Assembly: GCA_019801415.1 (NCBI GenBank)
Contig: JAHVJD010000011.1
Coordinates: 27,958-91,957, forward strand
Origin: Nocardioides marinus
GTDB lineage: Bacteria > Pseudomonadota > Alphaproteobacteria > Rhodobacterales > Rhodobacteraceae
Reading direction: 5' to 3'
DNA length: 64,000 nt
The stretch's first letter is position 1, and each line of letters starts with the position of its first letter. Below, in pieces: positions 46,829 through 56,190 of the stretch. A program made the translations under genes and the position numbers. The notes beneath the pieces are model-generated. The model had not been told where the DNA came from. It made no database searches and worked only from the letters and a program-made list of their open reading frames with translations.

Positions 46829-48331
46829 GTGAAACAGACCAAGATGACGTCTCGCCGGACATTCCTACTTTCGGGGCTCGCCGCCATGGCGGGCTCGGCC
46901 GCGCTGGCCAATGCGCCCACGGTTTCCTTGCGGCCGGTTTCGCGGCGCAACAGCATATTCGCACCGGGGGCCGAGGGGCTGAAGGCGCTGCTGGCGCAGG
47001 CCGATCTGCCGGGTGAGGTCGTCTGCGCCGTGGCGGATGTGAACACCGGACGGCTGTTGGAGTCCCATGGCGCGGGCCAGGCCTTGCCTCCGGCCAGCGT
47101 CGCCAAGGTGATCACCGCGCTCTACGCGCTGGAGACATTGGGGGGCAGTCACCGGTTCGAGACCCACATCCTGGCCACCGGCGGGGTCTCGAACGGCGTG
47201 GTTCTTGGCGATCTGATCCTCGCGGGAGGTGGCGACCCGATGCTGGACACCGATGATCTGGCGCAGCTGGCCGCGGCGCTGAAGGCCGCGGGGGTGCGCT
47301 CGGTGCGCGGCGATTTCCTGGTCTGGGATGCGGCATTGCCGACCATCCGCACCATTGATCCGGGACAGCCCGACCACCTCGGCTATTCGCCGGCGGTGTC
47401 CGGTATCGCGCTGAATTTCAACCGGGTGCATTTCGAATGGAAACGCGCCGCGGGCGGGGGCTGGGCGACCACGATGGATGCCCGCACCGAGAAGCACCGC
47501 CCCGAGGTCAGCATGGCGCGGATGCGGATCGCCACGCGGTCCACGCCGGTCTACACCTACGCGGAACAATCCGGCACTGACAATTGGACCGTCGCCTCCA
47601 AGGCGCTGGGCAAGGGCGGGTCGCGCTGGCTGCCGGTCCGCAATCCGGGGGCCTATGCGGGGGATGTGTTCCGGACGCTTGCCGGGGCGCATGGCATCCA
47701 GCTGGGCGCGGCGCGGCAGATCCGCACGCTGCCCGCGGCCCAGCTGCTGGCGCAGCACCAGAGCCCGCCAATGGCAGAAATGCTGAAGGCGATGCTGAAG
47801 TATTCCAACAACCTGATGGCGGAAATGATCGGCATGTCGGCAACCGCGGCCCGCAGCGGTCGTCCCAGCTCGCTGAAGGAGTCTGCGACGGAGATGAGCC
47901 ATTGGGCCACCGCCAGATACGACATGCCGGGCATCAGGCTAGTCGACCACTCGGGCCTTGGCGAGGAGTCCCGGATGACGCCGCTTGGGCTGCTGTCGGC
48001 GTTGATCGCGGCGGACCGGAGCGGGCAGTTGAAGCCGCTGCTGAAACCCTTCGATCTGCGCGATGCCAAGGGCCGTCCGATCAAGGATCACCCGATCAAG
48101 GTGGCGGCCAAGACCGGCACCCTCAACTTCGTTTCCGGTCTCGGTGGTTTCATGACGGCGTCAGACGGAACGGAACTCGCTTTTGCGATCTTCAGCGCCG
48201 ACGAGGCCACCCGGGCCAGCATTCCGCGCGCCCAACGCGAGCGACCGCGGGGCGCGAAGGGATGGAACCGCCGCGCCAAGGCGCTACAGCAACAGCTGAT
48301 CGAGCGCTGGGGCGCCGTCTACGGCAGCTGA
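46829..48331 (+). CDS. dacB: D-alanyl-D-alanine carboxypeptidase/endopeptidase (PBP4 family)
   Basis: 500 residues; an ATG five codons in is an alternative start. A Tat-like signal (TSRRTFLLSGLAAMAGSAALA) precedes the serine peptidase S13 fold with PASVAK (Ser90), YSNN and the KTGT box. It trims or opens peptide cross-links in the periplasm. The long insert between the first and second motif is typical of PBP4. Confidence 0.92.
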   Translation: MKQTKMTSRRTFLLSGLAAMAGSAALANAPTVSLRPVSRRNSIFAPGAEGLKALLAQADLPGEVVCAVADVNTGRLLESHGAGQALPPASVAKVITALYALETLGGSHRFETHILATGGVSNGVVLGDLILAGGGDPMLDTDDLAQLAAALKAAGVRSVRGDFLVWDAALPTIRTIDPGQPDHLGYSPAVSGIALNFNRVHFEWKRAAGGGWATTMDARTEKHRPEVSMARMRIATRSTPVYTYAEQSGTDNWTVASKALGKGGSRWLPVRNPGAYAGDVFRTLAGAHGIQLGAARQIRTLPAAQLLAQHQSPPMAEMLKAMLKYSNNLMAEMIGMSATAARSGRPSSLKESATEMSHWATARYDMPGIRLVDHSGLGEESRMTPLGLLSALIAADRSGQLKPLLKPFDLRDAKGRPIKDHPIKVAAKTGTLNFVSGLGGFMTASDGTELAFAIFSADEATRASIPRAQRERPRGAKGWNRRAKALQQQLIERWGAVYGS

Positions 48332-48413
48332 TCTGCGCGCCCCTGACCTGATGATTTTTTCAGCCCGTTACATCGGGGCAGCCGCCGGATGGGGCGCCGC
48401 GCCCCATGCCTTC

Positions 48414-48451
48414 TGACGTCGCGGCCTCCTGACGTCGCGAGTGACGTCGCG
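48414..48451. repeat. Three direct TGACGTCGCG repeats
   Basis: Identical ten-base units start at 48414, 48430 and 48442 between dacB and the TerB-like gene. Just before them lies a perfect seven-base hairpin (TGGGGCG/CGCCCCA). The spacings of 16 and 12 are irregular. They could be a regulator's half-sites near the end of the TerB-like gene, or a small tandem duplication. Confidence 0.5.
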
Positions 48452-48469
48452 AAACGGACTGGCGGTTGG

Positions 48470-48892
48470 TCAGACCGTGTGGCGGGCGCGTGCGCCGCGT
48501 TCGATCGCGGCGGCGTGCAGCCGGTCGATGTTCAGCTCGTAACGCACCTCGGCCAGGAACTGCAGTTCGGTCTCGCCCAGGATGCCGTCGGCGGCGGCCA
48601 CGTCGCAGGCCAGCGCATAGGCGGTTTCGAACAGCCGCTCCGGCAGGTCGCCGCGAATGAGGCCGAACAGCGCCTCCAGCCCGTCTTCCTGTTCGAACAG
48701 ATCCAGCACCGTCTGCGAGATCCGCGCCACCCGGTCGATGTCGTAATCGGCGAAGACCGGCAGCATGTTGACCGCCGACTGGATCTTGACCAGTTCCGCG
48801 GTGCGGATGTTCTCATCCGAGGCAGACACCGCCACCATCAGCGCCACCAGGCAGTCCTGCGGGGACATCGGGTGCGGGGTTTGCTCACTCAT
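48470..48892 (-). CDS. TerB-like tellurite-resistance-family protein
   Basis: 140 residues from ATG 48892. All-helical. The N-terminal LVALMVAVSASDENIRTAELVKIQSAV and later ALACDVAAADGILGETELQFLAEVRYELNID match the acidic D-x-x-x-x-x-E segments of TerB/DjlA-type proteins. The family is of unclear role, with metal binding proposed. There is no ter operon here. It is divergent from lysS across 248 bases. Confidence 0.8.
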   Translation of the reverse strand: MSEQTPHPMSPQDCLVALMVAVSASDENIRTAELVKIQSAVNMLPVFADYDIDRVARISQTVLDLFEQEDGLEALFGLIRGDLPERLFETAYALACDVAAADGILGETELQFLAEVRYELNIDRLHAAAIERGARARHTV

Positions 48893-49140
48893 GGATGAAA
48901 TCCTTGCTTGTTCAAATCGGGTTTTGCGCAGGATAGGTGGCCCCGACGCCCGGTTCAATAACCCGCTGCGGCAGTGCGGCATTTTTCGGCCGATGCCGCG
49001 TCGGGCCGCGCCGTGAAACCAAGCGGGCACCGGGCTTGTGATGTTGACTCGTGCTGCATCAGCACAATAGAGAGGCATGCCGGTCCGCGCCCCTGCGCCT
49101 GCCGGTGATCCCGAAACAACAGACGCCGTTGGAGAACATC

Positions 49141-50784
49141 ATGTCTGATCTGCGCGAAGAAGCTCTCAAGAGCAAAGCCTGGCCGTTTGAAGAAGCCCGC
49201 CGGGTTCTCAAACGTTATGCCAAGGGCGCGCCGGAGAAGGGCTATGTGCTGTTCGAAACCGGCTATGGTCCCTCTGGTCTGCCCCATATCGGCACCTTTG
49301 GCGAGGTGGCCCGCACCACCATGATCAAGAAGGCGTTCGAGACCATCTCGGACATCCCGACCAAACTGATCTGCTTTTCCGATGACCTCGATGGCATGCG
49401 CAAGGTGCCGGGCAACGTGCCCAACCCCGAAGCGCTGCAAGAGCATCTGCAAAAGCCGCTGACCGCGGTGCCCGACCCCTTTGGCGAATACGAAAGCTTC
49501 GGCCACCACAACAACGCCATGCTGCGCCGCTTCCTCGATACCTTCGGGTTCGAGTACGAGTTCTACTCGGCCAAGGAGTTCTATGAATCCGGCCAGTTCG
49601 ACGAGATCCTCAAGCGCGCCGTCGAGAAATACGACGAGGTCATGGCGATCATGCTGAAGTCCCTGCGCGAGGAGCGGCGGCAGACCTATTCGATCTTCCT
49701 GCCGATCCATCCGGAAACCGGCCGCGTGCTCTACGTGCCGATGAAGAAGGTCTGCGCCGAGACCTACACCGTCACCTTCGACGACGAGGACGGCAAGGAA
49801 TGGACCCTGCCGGTCACCGGCGGCAACGTGAAGCTGCAGTGGAAGCCGGACTTCGGCGCGCGCTGGGCGGCGCTGGGCGTCGACTTCGAGATGTACGGCA
49901 AGGACCACTCCACCAACACGCCGATCTATGACGGTATCTGCCGGGTGCTGGGCCACCGTCCGCCGGAGCATTTCACCTATGAGCTGTTCCTCGATGCCAA
50001 TGGCCAGAAGATTTCCAAGACCTCCGGCAACGGCATCTCGATCGACGAATGGCTGACCTATGCCTCGACCGAGTCGCTGGCGTATTTCATGTACCAGAAA
50101 CCAAAGACCGCCAAGCGGATGCACTTCGACGTGATCCCCAAGGCGGTGGATGAATACCACCAGCAGCTGCGGGCCTATCACACCCAGGATCTGAAGGCGC
50201 AGCTGAACAACCCGGTCTGGCACATCCACGGCGGCGACGTTCCGCAGTCTGACATGGTGGTGCCGTTCTCGATGCTGCTGAACCTCGCCTCTGCCTCCAG
50301 CGCTGAGGACAAGGCGACCATGTGGGGTTTCATCAACAAATACGCCCCCGACGCCACCCCGGAGACCCATCCGGGCATGGATCAGGCGGCGGGCTTTGCG
50401 GTGGCCTATTTCAACGACTTCGTGAAACCGGCCAAGACCTACCGCCTGCCCACCGATCAGGAGCGTGCGGCGCTGTCCGATCTGGCCGACGCGCTGAAAT
50501 CGCCCGAGGCCGCACTGGCTGCGATCGCCAGGAAGAACGAGATCGTCGGCAACGACGATCCGCTGCCCGAGGCCAACTTCGCGGACGAGGAGTTCCTGCA
50601 GTCGGTGGTCTTCGCGATCGGCAAGATCCACGGGTTCGAGCCGCTGCGTGCGTGGTTCTCGGCGATCTACGAGGTGCTGCTGGGGGCCAGCCAGGGTCCG
50701 CGCTTTGGCGGGTTCATTGCGCTCTACGGCGTCGAGGACACCATCGCTCTGATCGACAAGGCGCTGGCCGGCGAGCTGGCCTGA
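49141..50784 (+). CDS. lysS: Lysyl-tRNA synthetase, class I
   Basis: 547 residues from ATG 49141, preceded by GGAGAA; a start at 49051 is unlikely. It carries the class I motifs [12 protein letters not shown] (HIGH-type) and KISKTSGNG (KMSKS-type). No class II motif is seen. Class I LysRS is found mainly in archaea, spirochaetes and alphaproteobacteria, so this is a lineage marker. It charges tRNA-Lys. Confidence 0.96.
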   Translation: MSDLREEALKSKAWPFEEARRVLKRYAKGAPEKGYVLFETGYGPSGLPHIGTFGEVARTTMIKKAFETISDIPTKLICFSDDLDGMRKVPGNVPNPEALQEHLQKPLTAVPDPFGEYESFGHHNNAMLRRFLDTFGFEYEFYSAKEFYESGQFDEILKRAVEKYDEVMAIMLKSLREERRQTYSIFLPIHPETGRVLYVPMKKVCAETYTVTFDDEDGKEWTLPVTGGNVKLQWKPDFGARWAALGVDFEMYGKDHSTNTPIYDGICRVLGHRPPEHFTYELFLDANGQKISKTSGNGISIDEWLTYASTESLAYFMYQKPKTAKRMHFDVIPKAVDEYHQQLRAYHTQDLKAQLNNPVWHIHGGDVPQSDMVVPFSMLLNLASASSAEDKATMWGFINKYAPDATPETHPGMDQAAGFAVAYFNDFVKPAKTYRLPTDQERAALSDLADALKSPEAALAAIARKNEIVGNDDPLPEANFADEEFLQSVVFAIGKIHGFEPLRAWFSAIYEVLLGASQGPRFGGFIALYGVEDTIALIDKALAGELA

Positions 50785-50816
50785 TCCGCCAGTCATCGGA
50801 AATGAAATCGCTTCAG

Positions 50817-50841
50817 GGGGCGCGGGCGACCGTGCCCCTTT
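50817..50841 (+). terminator. Intrinsic terminator after lysS
   Basis: A nine-base stem (50817-50825 with 50830-50838, one G-T pair) with tetraloop GCGA is followed by TTTTG. Confidence 0.85.
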
Positions 50842-50910
50842 TGTCATTCCTCCTCCTGTTCGCGGCGCGAATTTATGATGGCTTCACGCGGGGGCGGCGA
50901 AAAAACTTTG

Positions 50911-50938
50911 TTGACGTAGCGTAATGTGCGCCTAGCTT
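50911..50938 (+). promoter_or_regulatory. Probable promoter of the beta-helix gene
   Basis: TTGACG and TAGCTT are spaced by 16 bases, giving a start near 50945 and a 5' leader of about 280 bases. The -10 is a poor fit, so control by an activator is possible. The inverted repeat at 50941-50957 overlaps the start. Confidence 0.4.
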
Positions 50939-51224
50939 GACTCCCACGGCATGGGAGAGCCGGGCGTGCAGGCCGTTTGTTCCGTTACGAGTGTTTTTTG
51001 GTACCGGCTCTCTCCATTGCCAGCGCAACCGCAGCCGCAACAGGCGGGTTGGCAAAGGGTTAATCCTGTAATCTTCATTTGATTTCATGCGGTTGGGTGC
51101 GAGTTCCCGGCGCGCCATCCCCTGTCCTGAGGCGGGCAGCGTACGCTATTCTTGCCGGATCTTAAGGCCGCTTGGGTAAAACCTGATCCCCGAACGCGAC
51201 AGGCGTAGCAGGAAAGGGTTTTCC

Positions 51225-53513
51225 ATGAATAAGGCGATTACCGATGGCGTGCAGCTGATGCCCCCCGCATTTGCAGAGGGGTTGGATGTGTGGTCCAGCG
51301 GCGACGGCACCCCCGGCTCCGACACCTATGATGGTGCGGCTAATGCCGTGCTGGTGGCGGCCGATGCCGATTTCGGCAGCTGTCTGGAATTGCAGAAGAC
51401 GGCCAACACCCAGAAGCTGCGCTTCATGGGGCAGACACCGCTGGAGCCGGGCTGCTACCTGCAGATCAAGGTGCGCATCAAGGCGGTCAGCGGCGCCCTG
51501 CCAACGGTGCGCATCGCGGGCTACGCGGCCTATGCCACTGGCAGCAACATTCCGGGGGCACCGCAGACCGCCTCGGAGGCGGCGTTGCAAACCTATGGGG
51601 ACGTGGTCGAGATCACCGCGCTGGTCGGCAGCGGCTACCGCAGCGGCGTGCAGATGCCCTGGGGGCGGCTGGCGGCCTACGGGCATTTCGGCCTCGACCT
51701 GATCGGCGCAAATGGCGGCGTGGTGCGGATCGACGATATCGAGATCACCGACGCAACCCATGTCTTCCTGCGCAAAATGCTGAGCCTGGTGGATGTCACC
51801 GACTACGGCGCCGTCGGCAACGGCAGCACCGACTGCACCGAGGCCTTCGAGGCCGCCGATGCCGCTGCCGATGGCCGCAGCATCCTGGTGCCCGCCGGGG
51901 AATTCCACCTGGCCGACACCGTGTCGCTGAACAATCCGATACGCTTCGAGGGCACGGTGTCGATGCCCGACGACAAGATGCTGCTGATGACCAAGAACTT
52001 CGATTTTCCCAGCTATGCGGCGGCCTTCGGCGACGAGGAGCTGGGGTTCAAAAAGGCGTTTCAGGCGTTGATCAACAATGTCGACCATGAATCGCTGGAC
52101 CTGAAGGGGCGCAAGATCAGCATCACCGCGCCGCTGGACATGGCGGCGGCGGTGCCCAACAAGAGCTCCTATGCCACCCGCCGCCTGATCCGCAACGGCC
52201 AGCTGGAGGCCGCCGACAGCACCGCCTGGGACACCGACGTGGTGACCTCGCAGGCGACCTACAGCAGCGCCGCGGATTCGCGCAAGCTGACCAATGTCGC
52301 CAATGTCGCCAACATCCCCGTCGGCGCGCTGGTCGAGGGTGCGGGCGTGGGCCGCGAGATCTATGTGAAATCGCGCAACGTCGGCGCGGGCGAGCTGACG
52401 TTGAACGCGCCGCTTTACGATGCCGAGGGCATCCAGGTCTTCACCTTCCGGGATTTCAAGTACCTGGTGGATTTCAGCGGCTTCAGCTCGCTCAGCAAGT
52501 TCTGCGTCGAGGGCATCGAGTTCCAGTGCAACGGCCGTTGCAGCGCCCTGCGGCTGGCGCCTTCGGGCTCGGTGTTTTCCATCGACAGCTGCTTCATCTC
52601 GCGCCCCAAGGACCGCGGCATCACCTCGATCGGGACTGGCTGCCAGGGGCTCCTGGTGGACAATTGCCAGTTCCTGTCGCACGAGGATCCGCTGGACGTG
52701 CCGGATCGTGTCAGCATCGGTCTCAACGTCAACAACAACGACGCCAAGCTGCGCAGCAACCGCGCCACGCGGTTCCGCCATTTCGCGGTGCTGGCGGGCG
52801 GCAACAACACGGTGACCGGCAACCATTTCTTTCAGGGCGACAGCGTGCCCAACGGGGTGCGCACGGCCGGGCTGGTGCTGACCTCGAACAACTGCACCTC
52901 CACCGTGTCCGACAACTACATCGACAACTGCTTCATCGAATGGACCAACGAGCGCGATCCCTCGCCGGATTTCACCGGCGGGTTTTCCTTCAGCGCGCTG
53001 TCGATCAACGCCAATGTGTTCCTGTCCGGCGATGTGGCGCCCTGGTTCAGCTATATCGTGGTGAAACCCTACGGCAGTGGGCATTACCTCAACGGCGTAT
53101 CGGTCACCGGCAACAAGTTCCGCTCCGTCAACGGCAACATCGACCGGGCCGAGCGGGTCGATACCAGCTTTTCCGACCTCAATCACGGGCGGGCCAAGAA
53201 CGTGCTGTTCACCGGCAACATGTACCACAACGTCACCGTGCAATCGGCCAATCCGCTGCGGGTGCTGCATGACCAGTCCTCGGCCGCGTCCAGCTGGACG
53301 GTGCAGACGGCGGCTGAGCTGCCGTTCCAGGGGTATGCCCGCTATGTCGACAGCGTGATGCCGCAGCGCGCCCTGCGCAGTGCCAGCAACAGCATCCGCT
53401 ATCTCGCTCCCTATGCGGATGTCGAGCAGGGGGCCGGGCGGGATCAGATCGTGTTGCGCTGGCCCGAGGCGGTGCGCGGCGAGGTGCAGGTCACGCTGCG
53501 CATGGACAGCTGA
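51225..53513 (+). CDS. Large right-handed beta-helix (pectate-lyase/GH28-related fold) protein
   Basis: 762 residues. Residues about 1-185 form a beta-rich carbohydrate-module-like region. A pectate-lyase-3-type helix start, VTDYGAVGNGSTDCTEAFEAA, begins near 188. Asn-rich turns (TGNHFF, DNYIDN, TGNKFRS, TGNMYHN) mark the helix rungs to about 690. There is no signal peptide or membrane segment. Polysaccharide binding or cleavage is likely, but no catalytic set is certain. Phage tail spikes and exopolysaccharide proteins share this fold. Confidence 0.8.
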   Translation: MNKAITDGVQLMPPAFAEGLDVWSSGDGTPGSDTYDGAANAVLVAADADFGSCLELQKTANTQKLRFMGQTPLEPGCYLQIKVRIKAVSGALPTVRIAGYAAYATGSNIPGAPQTASEAALQTYGDVVEITALVGSGYRSGVQMPWGRLAAYGHFGLDLIGANGGVVRIDDIEITDATHVFLRKMLSLVDVTDYGAVGNGSTDCTEAFEAADAAADGRSILVPAGEFHLADTVSLNNPIRFEGTVSMPDDKMLLMTKNFDFPSYAAAFGDEELGFKKAFQALINNVDHESLDLKGRKISITAPLDMAAAVPNKSSYATRRLIRNGQLEAADSTAWDTDVVTSQATYSSAADSRKLTNVANVANIPVGALVEGAGVGREIYVKSRNVGAGELTLNAPLYDAEGIQVFTFRDFKYLVDFSGFSSLSKFCVEGIEFQCNGRCSALRLAPSGSVFSIDSCFISRPKDRGITSIGTGCQGLLVDNCQFLSHEDPLDVPDRVSIGLNVNNNDAKLRSNRATRFRHFAVLAGGNNTVTGNHFFQGDSVPNGVRTAGLVLTSNNCTSTVSDNYIDNCFIEWTNERDPSPDFTGGFSFSALSINANVFLSGDVAPWFSYIVVKPYGSGHYLNGVSVTGNKFRSVNGNIDRAERVDTSFSDLNHGRAKNVLFTGNMYHNVTVQSANPLRVLHDQSSAASSWTVQTAAELPFQGYARYVDSVMPQRALRSASNSIRYLAPYADVEQGAGRDQIVLRWPEAVRGEVQVTLRMDS

Positions 53514-53536
53514 TCCGGTGTCGCGAGGTGGCTGGC

Positions 53537-54286
53537 TCAGAATTTCTGCCACAGCCCCAGTTTCAGACCGAAACTGCTGCGCTTCTCGTGGCCAAGGGCC
53601 AGTCCGATCAGCAGTTCGCGGCGTTCGGGCAGCTGGTAGCGCAGCGACGGGGTCAAGGTGTAGCTGGGCTGGCCCCCTTGCGGCCAGGCGGTTTCCAGCT
53701 GGATCATCGGCGCGAAGGCTGCGCCGGTGTTCAGCCCGAGGGTCCCATCCAGTTTCCATATAGGCTGCGTCCTGCTGTTGCGCAGCTCATAGCTGGCATC
53801 CACTGCGATCCAGCCGCTGTGCCCCGCGCCGGTCTGAAAGCCGCGACCATAGGACAGCGTTGCTTTCTGCATCATGTGCCAGCGGCCCTCCACCCGGTTG
53901 CCGCCAAGGCCAAGCTCGGCGGCCACGCGGTGCGTGGGGCCCTGGTGCAGTGGCAGCCGCGCAAAGAGCACCGCGTGACCGGACAGGGCGCGGTTGCTGT
54001 TCAGGTCCACGCCCAGCGTCACCCCGGGCGTGAGGCCATAGGCGCCGTAAAAGCTCAACTCCGGTTCGGGGTCCGCCTGCCGGGTCCGGAAGGTCGCGCT
54101 GGCCGAGGTGAAACCCGCTCCGACCGGCTCCAGCCAGGCGCCTGCCGCGACGGGAGGCGCCAGCATCAGCGCCGCTGCGGCGCCACGGGCGAGGCGGCAG
54201 GCTGCGCACCCGCTGCGGTGTGTCGAAGGGTCGGATCTGCGCCGCATGAATAAATCATAGGTTGATTTGATTTTTCCATAAATCAC
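53537..54286 (-). CDS. Probable outer-membrane beta-barrel protein
   Basis: 249 residues from ATG 54286, preceded by AAAGGTG; ATG 54247 is possible. After a charged N-tail a hydrophobic signal-like stretch (LARGAAAALMLAPPVAAGA) is followed by alternating polar/hydrophobic strands. The last residue is phenylalanine, as in barrel proteins recognised by BamA. No family is recognised. It sits convergent to the beta-helix gene, 23 bases apart, so a shared surface role is possible but only inferred. Confidence 0.7.
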   Translation of the reverse strand: MIYGKIKSTYDLFMRRRSDPSTHRSGCAACRLARGAAAALMLAPPVAAGAWLEPVGAGFTSASATFRTRQADPEPELSFYGAYGLTPGVTLGVDLNSNRALSGHAVLFARLPLHQGPTHRVAAELGLGGNRVEGRWHMMQKATLSYGRGFQTGAGHSGWIAVDASYELRNSRTQPIWKLDGTLGLNTGAAFAPMIQLETAWPQGGQPSYTLTPSLRYQLPERRELLIGLALGHEKRSSFGLKLGLWQKF

Positions 54287-54367
54287 CTTTTGGGAGTCTT
54301 GGCGTAAAAAATCGTGCGCTTTTCGCGCAATCGGGCGTAGGCTGGAAGGGAGTCACCGGAGGAGCCA

Positions 54368-54694
54368 ATGCCGCAAATCGCCAAAACCGCTGATATTCAG
54401 ACCGTTATCACCACATTCGAGATGACGCCCGGCACCTGTCAGGACCTGCTGGAAGCACTGGAGGATGCCTATGCGGAATTCATCTCGAAGCAGCCCGGGT
54501 TCATTGCCGCCGGCCTGCACGTCAATGACGCGCAGACCCGCATCGCGAACTACTCGCAGTGGCGTCGCCGCGAGGATTTCATGGCGATGTTGCGCAGCCC
54601 CGAGATGCGCGCGCGCAACCGCAAGATCAACGAGTTGTGCCGCAGTTTCGAGCCGGTGATGTATGACGTCGCCGAGGTTTTCGGCGACGGCTAA
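54368..54694 (+). CDS. Antibiotic-biosynthesis-monooxygenase (ABM) domain protein
   Basis: 108 residues with a ribosome site GGAGGAG. The ferredoxin-like ABM fold is indicated by ADIQTVITTFEMTPGTCQDLLEALEDAYAEFISKQPGFIAAGLHVNDAQTRIANYSQWRRREDFMAML. Family members include quinol monooxygenases and heme-degrading enzymes. The role here is unknown. It is alone between divergent and same-strand genes. Confidence 0.85.
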   Translation: MPQIAKTADIQTVITTFEMTPGTCQDLLEALEDAYAEFISKQPGFIAAGLHVNDAQTRIANYSQWRRREDFMAMLRSPEMRARNRKINELCRSFEPVMYDVAEVFGDG

Positions 54695-54749
54695 CGGGTG
54701 CTGTGAAGGGGCGGACCGGGCGTTTGGCCAAGGCGCGGCAGGGGCCGGG

Positions 54750-54792
54750 GGAACTTCTGGTTCCTGCCTCGCGTAGGTTTGGTGACGTCACC
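54750..54792 (+). promoter_or_regulatory. Two palindromes in the universal stress gene promoter region
   Basis: GGAAC-N5-GTTCC lies at 54750-54764 and the perfect twelve-base palindrome GGTGACGTCACC at 54781-54792, ending 32 bases before the start codon. Both are plausible dimeric operator sites. I cannot name the regulator. Confidence 0.4.
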
Positions 54793-54824
54793 GTAGCCCG
54801 GGCAAAACCCCAAGGAGGTCAGCC

Positions 54825-55232
54825 ATGTATCACAACATTCTCGTCCCTATTTCCTTTGACCCCGAACGCGATGTGACCGGCCCGCTGAAGGTGGCGCGGC
54901 TGCTGTCGGCCCCGGGTGCGAGGGTGACGTTGCTGCATGTGATCGAGCAAGTGCCGAGCTATGCGATATCCTACATCCCCGCCGATTTCATGAAGGACAC
55001 GCGCAAGGCGCTGAAGGCAGAGCTGGACGGGCTGGCGCAGACCCTCCCCAATGCACGGGGTGAGCTGATTGAGGGGCACTCCGGCCGCACCATTCTGGAC
55101 TGGGCGGAACAGAACGGCCCAGACCTGATCATCCTCGCTTCGCATCGCCCCTCGATGCAGGATTTCCTGTGGGGATCGACCTCGGGTCACGTGGTGCGGC
55201 ACGCGTCCTGCGCGGTTCATGTGGTGCGCTGA
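54825..55232 (+). CDS. Universal stress protein, UspA family
   Basis: 135 residues, starting MYHNILVPISFD with an AGGAGG site upstream. The Rossmann-like USP fold shows DLIILASHRPSMQDFLWGSTSGHVVRHASCAVHVVR, where the G-S-T-S-x-x-V-V-x-x-A-x-C-x-V-x-V-V end is the nucleotide-binding type. Likely an ATP-binding stress protein. Two palindromes in its promoter suggest specific control. Confidence 0.92.
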   Translation: MYHNILVPISFDPERDVTGPLKVARLLSAPGARVTLLHVIEQVPSYAISYIPADFMKDTRKALKAELDGLAQTLPNARGELIEGHSGRTILDWAEQNGPDLIILASHRPSMQDFLWGSTSGHVVRHASCAVHVVR

Positions 55233-55415
55233 CGACTGACGTGTGATCCGGCGGTGTGATCCGGGCGGCGTCTGGTCTCATCCGGCCTCAGGGGGGGGCA
55301 AAATGGGGGATTTCCGCCGGTTATCCGGATGCGCTTGGCGGCCTGCCTTGTGATGCCCCCCGCGCCTACCCACCTGTAACAGCAGGAGAGAGTGGAAACG
55401 CGAATGGAGGTGCAG

Positions 55416-55679
55416 ATGCAATGTCCTGTTGATGGCAGCGAACTGGTGATGGCGGACCGCGCAGGGGTCGAGATCGACTACTGCCCAAAGTGCCGCGGGG
55501 TCTGGCTGGACCGGGGCGAGCTGGACAAGATCATCGAACGCTCCACCCAGCCGGTGCAGGCCGTCCCGCCGCAGCCGCACCGCTATGATGACCGCGGCGG
55601 CGACTACGACCCGCGGTTTGGCGGCAAACCCTACAGGAAGAAAAAGAAGAACTTCCTCGAGGATCTGTTCGACTTCTGA
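55416..55679 (+). CDS. TFIIB-type zinc-ribbon protein
   Basis: 87 residues from ATG 55416 with GGAGG five bases upstream; GTG 55392 and ATG 55404 are possible. The zinc motif is MQCPVDG...YCPKCRGVWLDRGELDKIIE. A basic KKKKK run and an acidic FLEDLFDF tail close it. The family is widespread and its role unknown. Confidence 0.85.
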   Translation: MQCPVDGSELVMADRAGVEIDYCPKCRGVWLDRGELDKIIERSTQPVQAVPPQPHRYDDRGGDYDPRFGGKPYRKKKKNFLEDLFDF

Positions 55680-55689
55680 CGCAGATGCG

Positions 55690-55710
55690 GACGGCCCGTC
55701 GAGGGCCGTC
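55690..55710. terminator. Hairpin between convergent zinc-ribbon and ybaK-like genes
   Basis: GACGGCCC and GGGCCGTC form a perfect eight-base stem with a five-base loop between two convergent stop codons. No T-run follows on either strand, so termination here may be weak or Rho-assisted. Confidence 0.55.
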
Positions 55711-55722
55711 ACCGGCAACCGG

Positions 55723-56190
55723 TCAGTGCAGGGTGCTGAAGGAGCCGTGGCGGGCGTCCTTCATCAGCCGGTCGAAATCATTGCCTTTCATTTCCACCAG
55801 TGTCTTGTGGTCACCGGCCTCGAACCAGACGGTGTCCAGCCCGGTCAGGCTGTCGTCGATCACCGTCGGCACGTGATAGGCGGCGCCGACGCAGGGTGCG
55901 GCGCCGGGGTCGCAATCGTCGAAGACCTGGGTCAGCTCCTGCTCGGGGGCGAGCCCGAGGCGGCGTTTGACCAGGGACTGAAGAGCCCGGAGGTCGACGC
56001 TGTGGCTGGCGGGAATCACGGCCAGCATCGGGCCTTCCTCCATGTGGATCAGCACCGACTTGGCCAGGTGGTCACCGGGCACATGCGCGGCCTCGGCGCA
56101 TTCCGATGCGGTGGCGGTATAGGGGTGGCGCACCGTTTCGAACGGCAGGCCGCGGGCCTCGAGGTGATGTTTCAGGCGTGAGGCGATCAT
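55723..56190 (-). CDS. YbaK/EbsC family aminoacyl-tRNA deacylase
   Basis: 155 residues from ATG 56190, with GGAGGA upstream; the frame above it lacks support. The fold is shown by ASECAEAAHVPGDHLAKSVLIH, with the catalytic-type lysine in AKS, and MLAVIPASHSVDL. YbaK members hydrolyse mischarged Cys-tRNA-Pro or similar. The 223-base gap behind it (56191-56413) contains no gene I can support. Confidence 0.85.
   Translation of the reverse strand: MIASRLKHHLEARGLPFETVRHPYTATASECAEAAHVPGDHLAKSVLIHMEEGPMLAVIPASHSVDLRALQSLVKRRLGLAPEQELTQVFDDCDPGAAPCVGAAYHVPTVIDDSLTGLDTVWFEAGDHKTLVEMKGNDFDRLMKDARHGSFSTLH

Larger units (their letters stand above)
50785..51224 (+). other. 440-base intergenic region with terminator, promoter and leader structure
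   Basis: No credible gene. In order it holds the lysS terminator (50817-50841), a promoter fit (50911-50938), a CTCCCA/TGGGAG inverted repeat over the expected start (50941-50957), and a ten-base long-range stem (50954-50963 with 51004-51013). AT-rich sequence runs on to the beta-helix gene. Confidence 0.7.

Noticed and set aside
48955..50847. Open frame of 630 codons on the minus strand
   Set aside because: Antisense to class I lysS with intact HIGH and KMSKS motifs.
51162..53759. Open frame of 865 codons on the minus strand
   Set aside because: Antisense to the beta-helix gene; no motifs and shadow-like composition.
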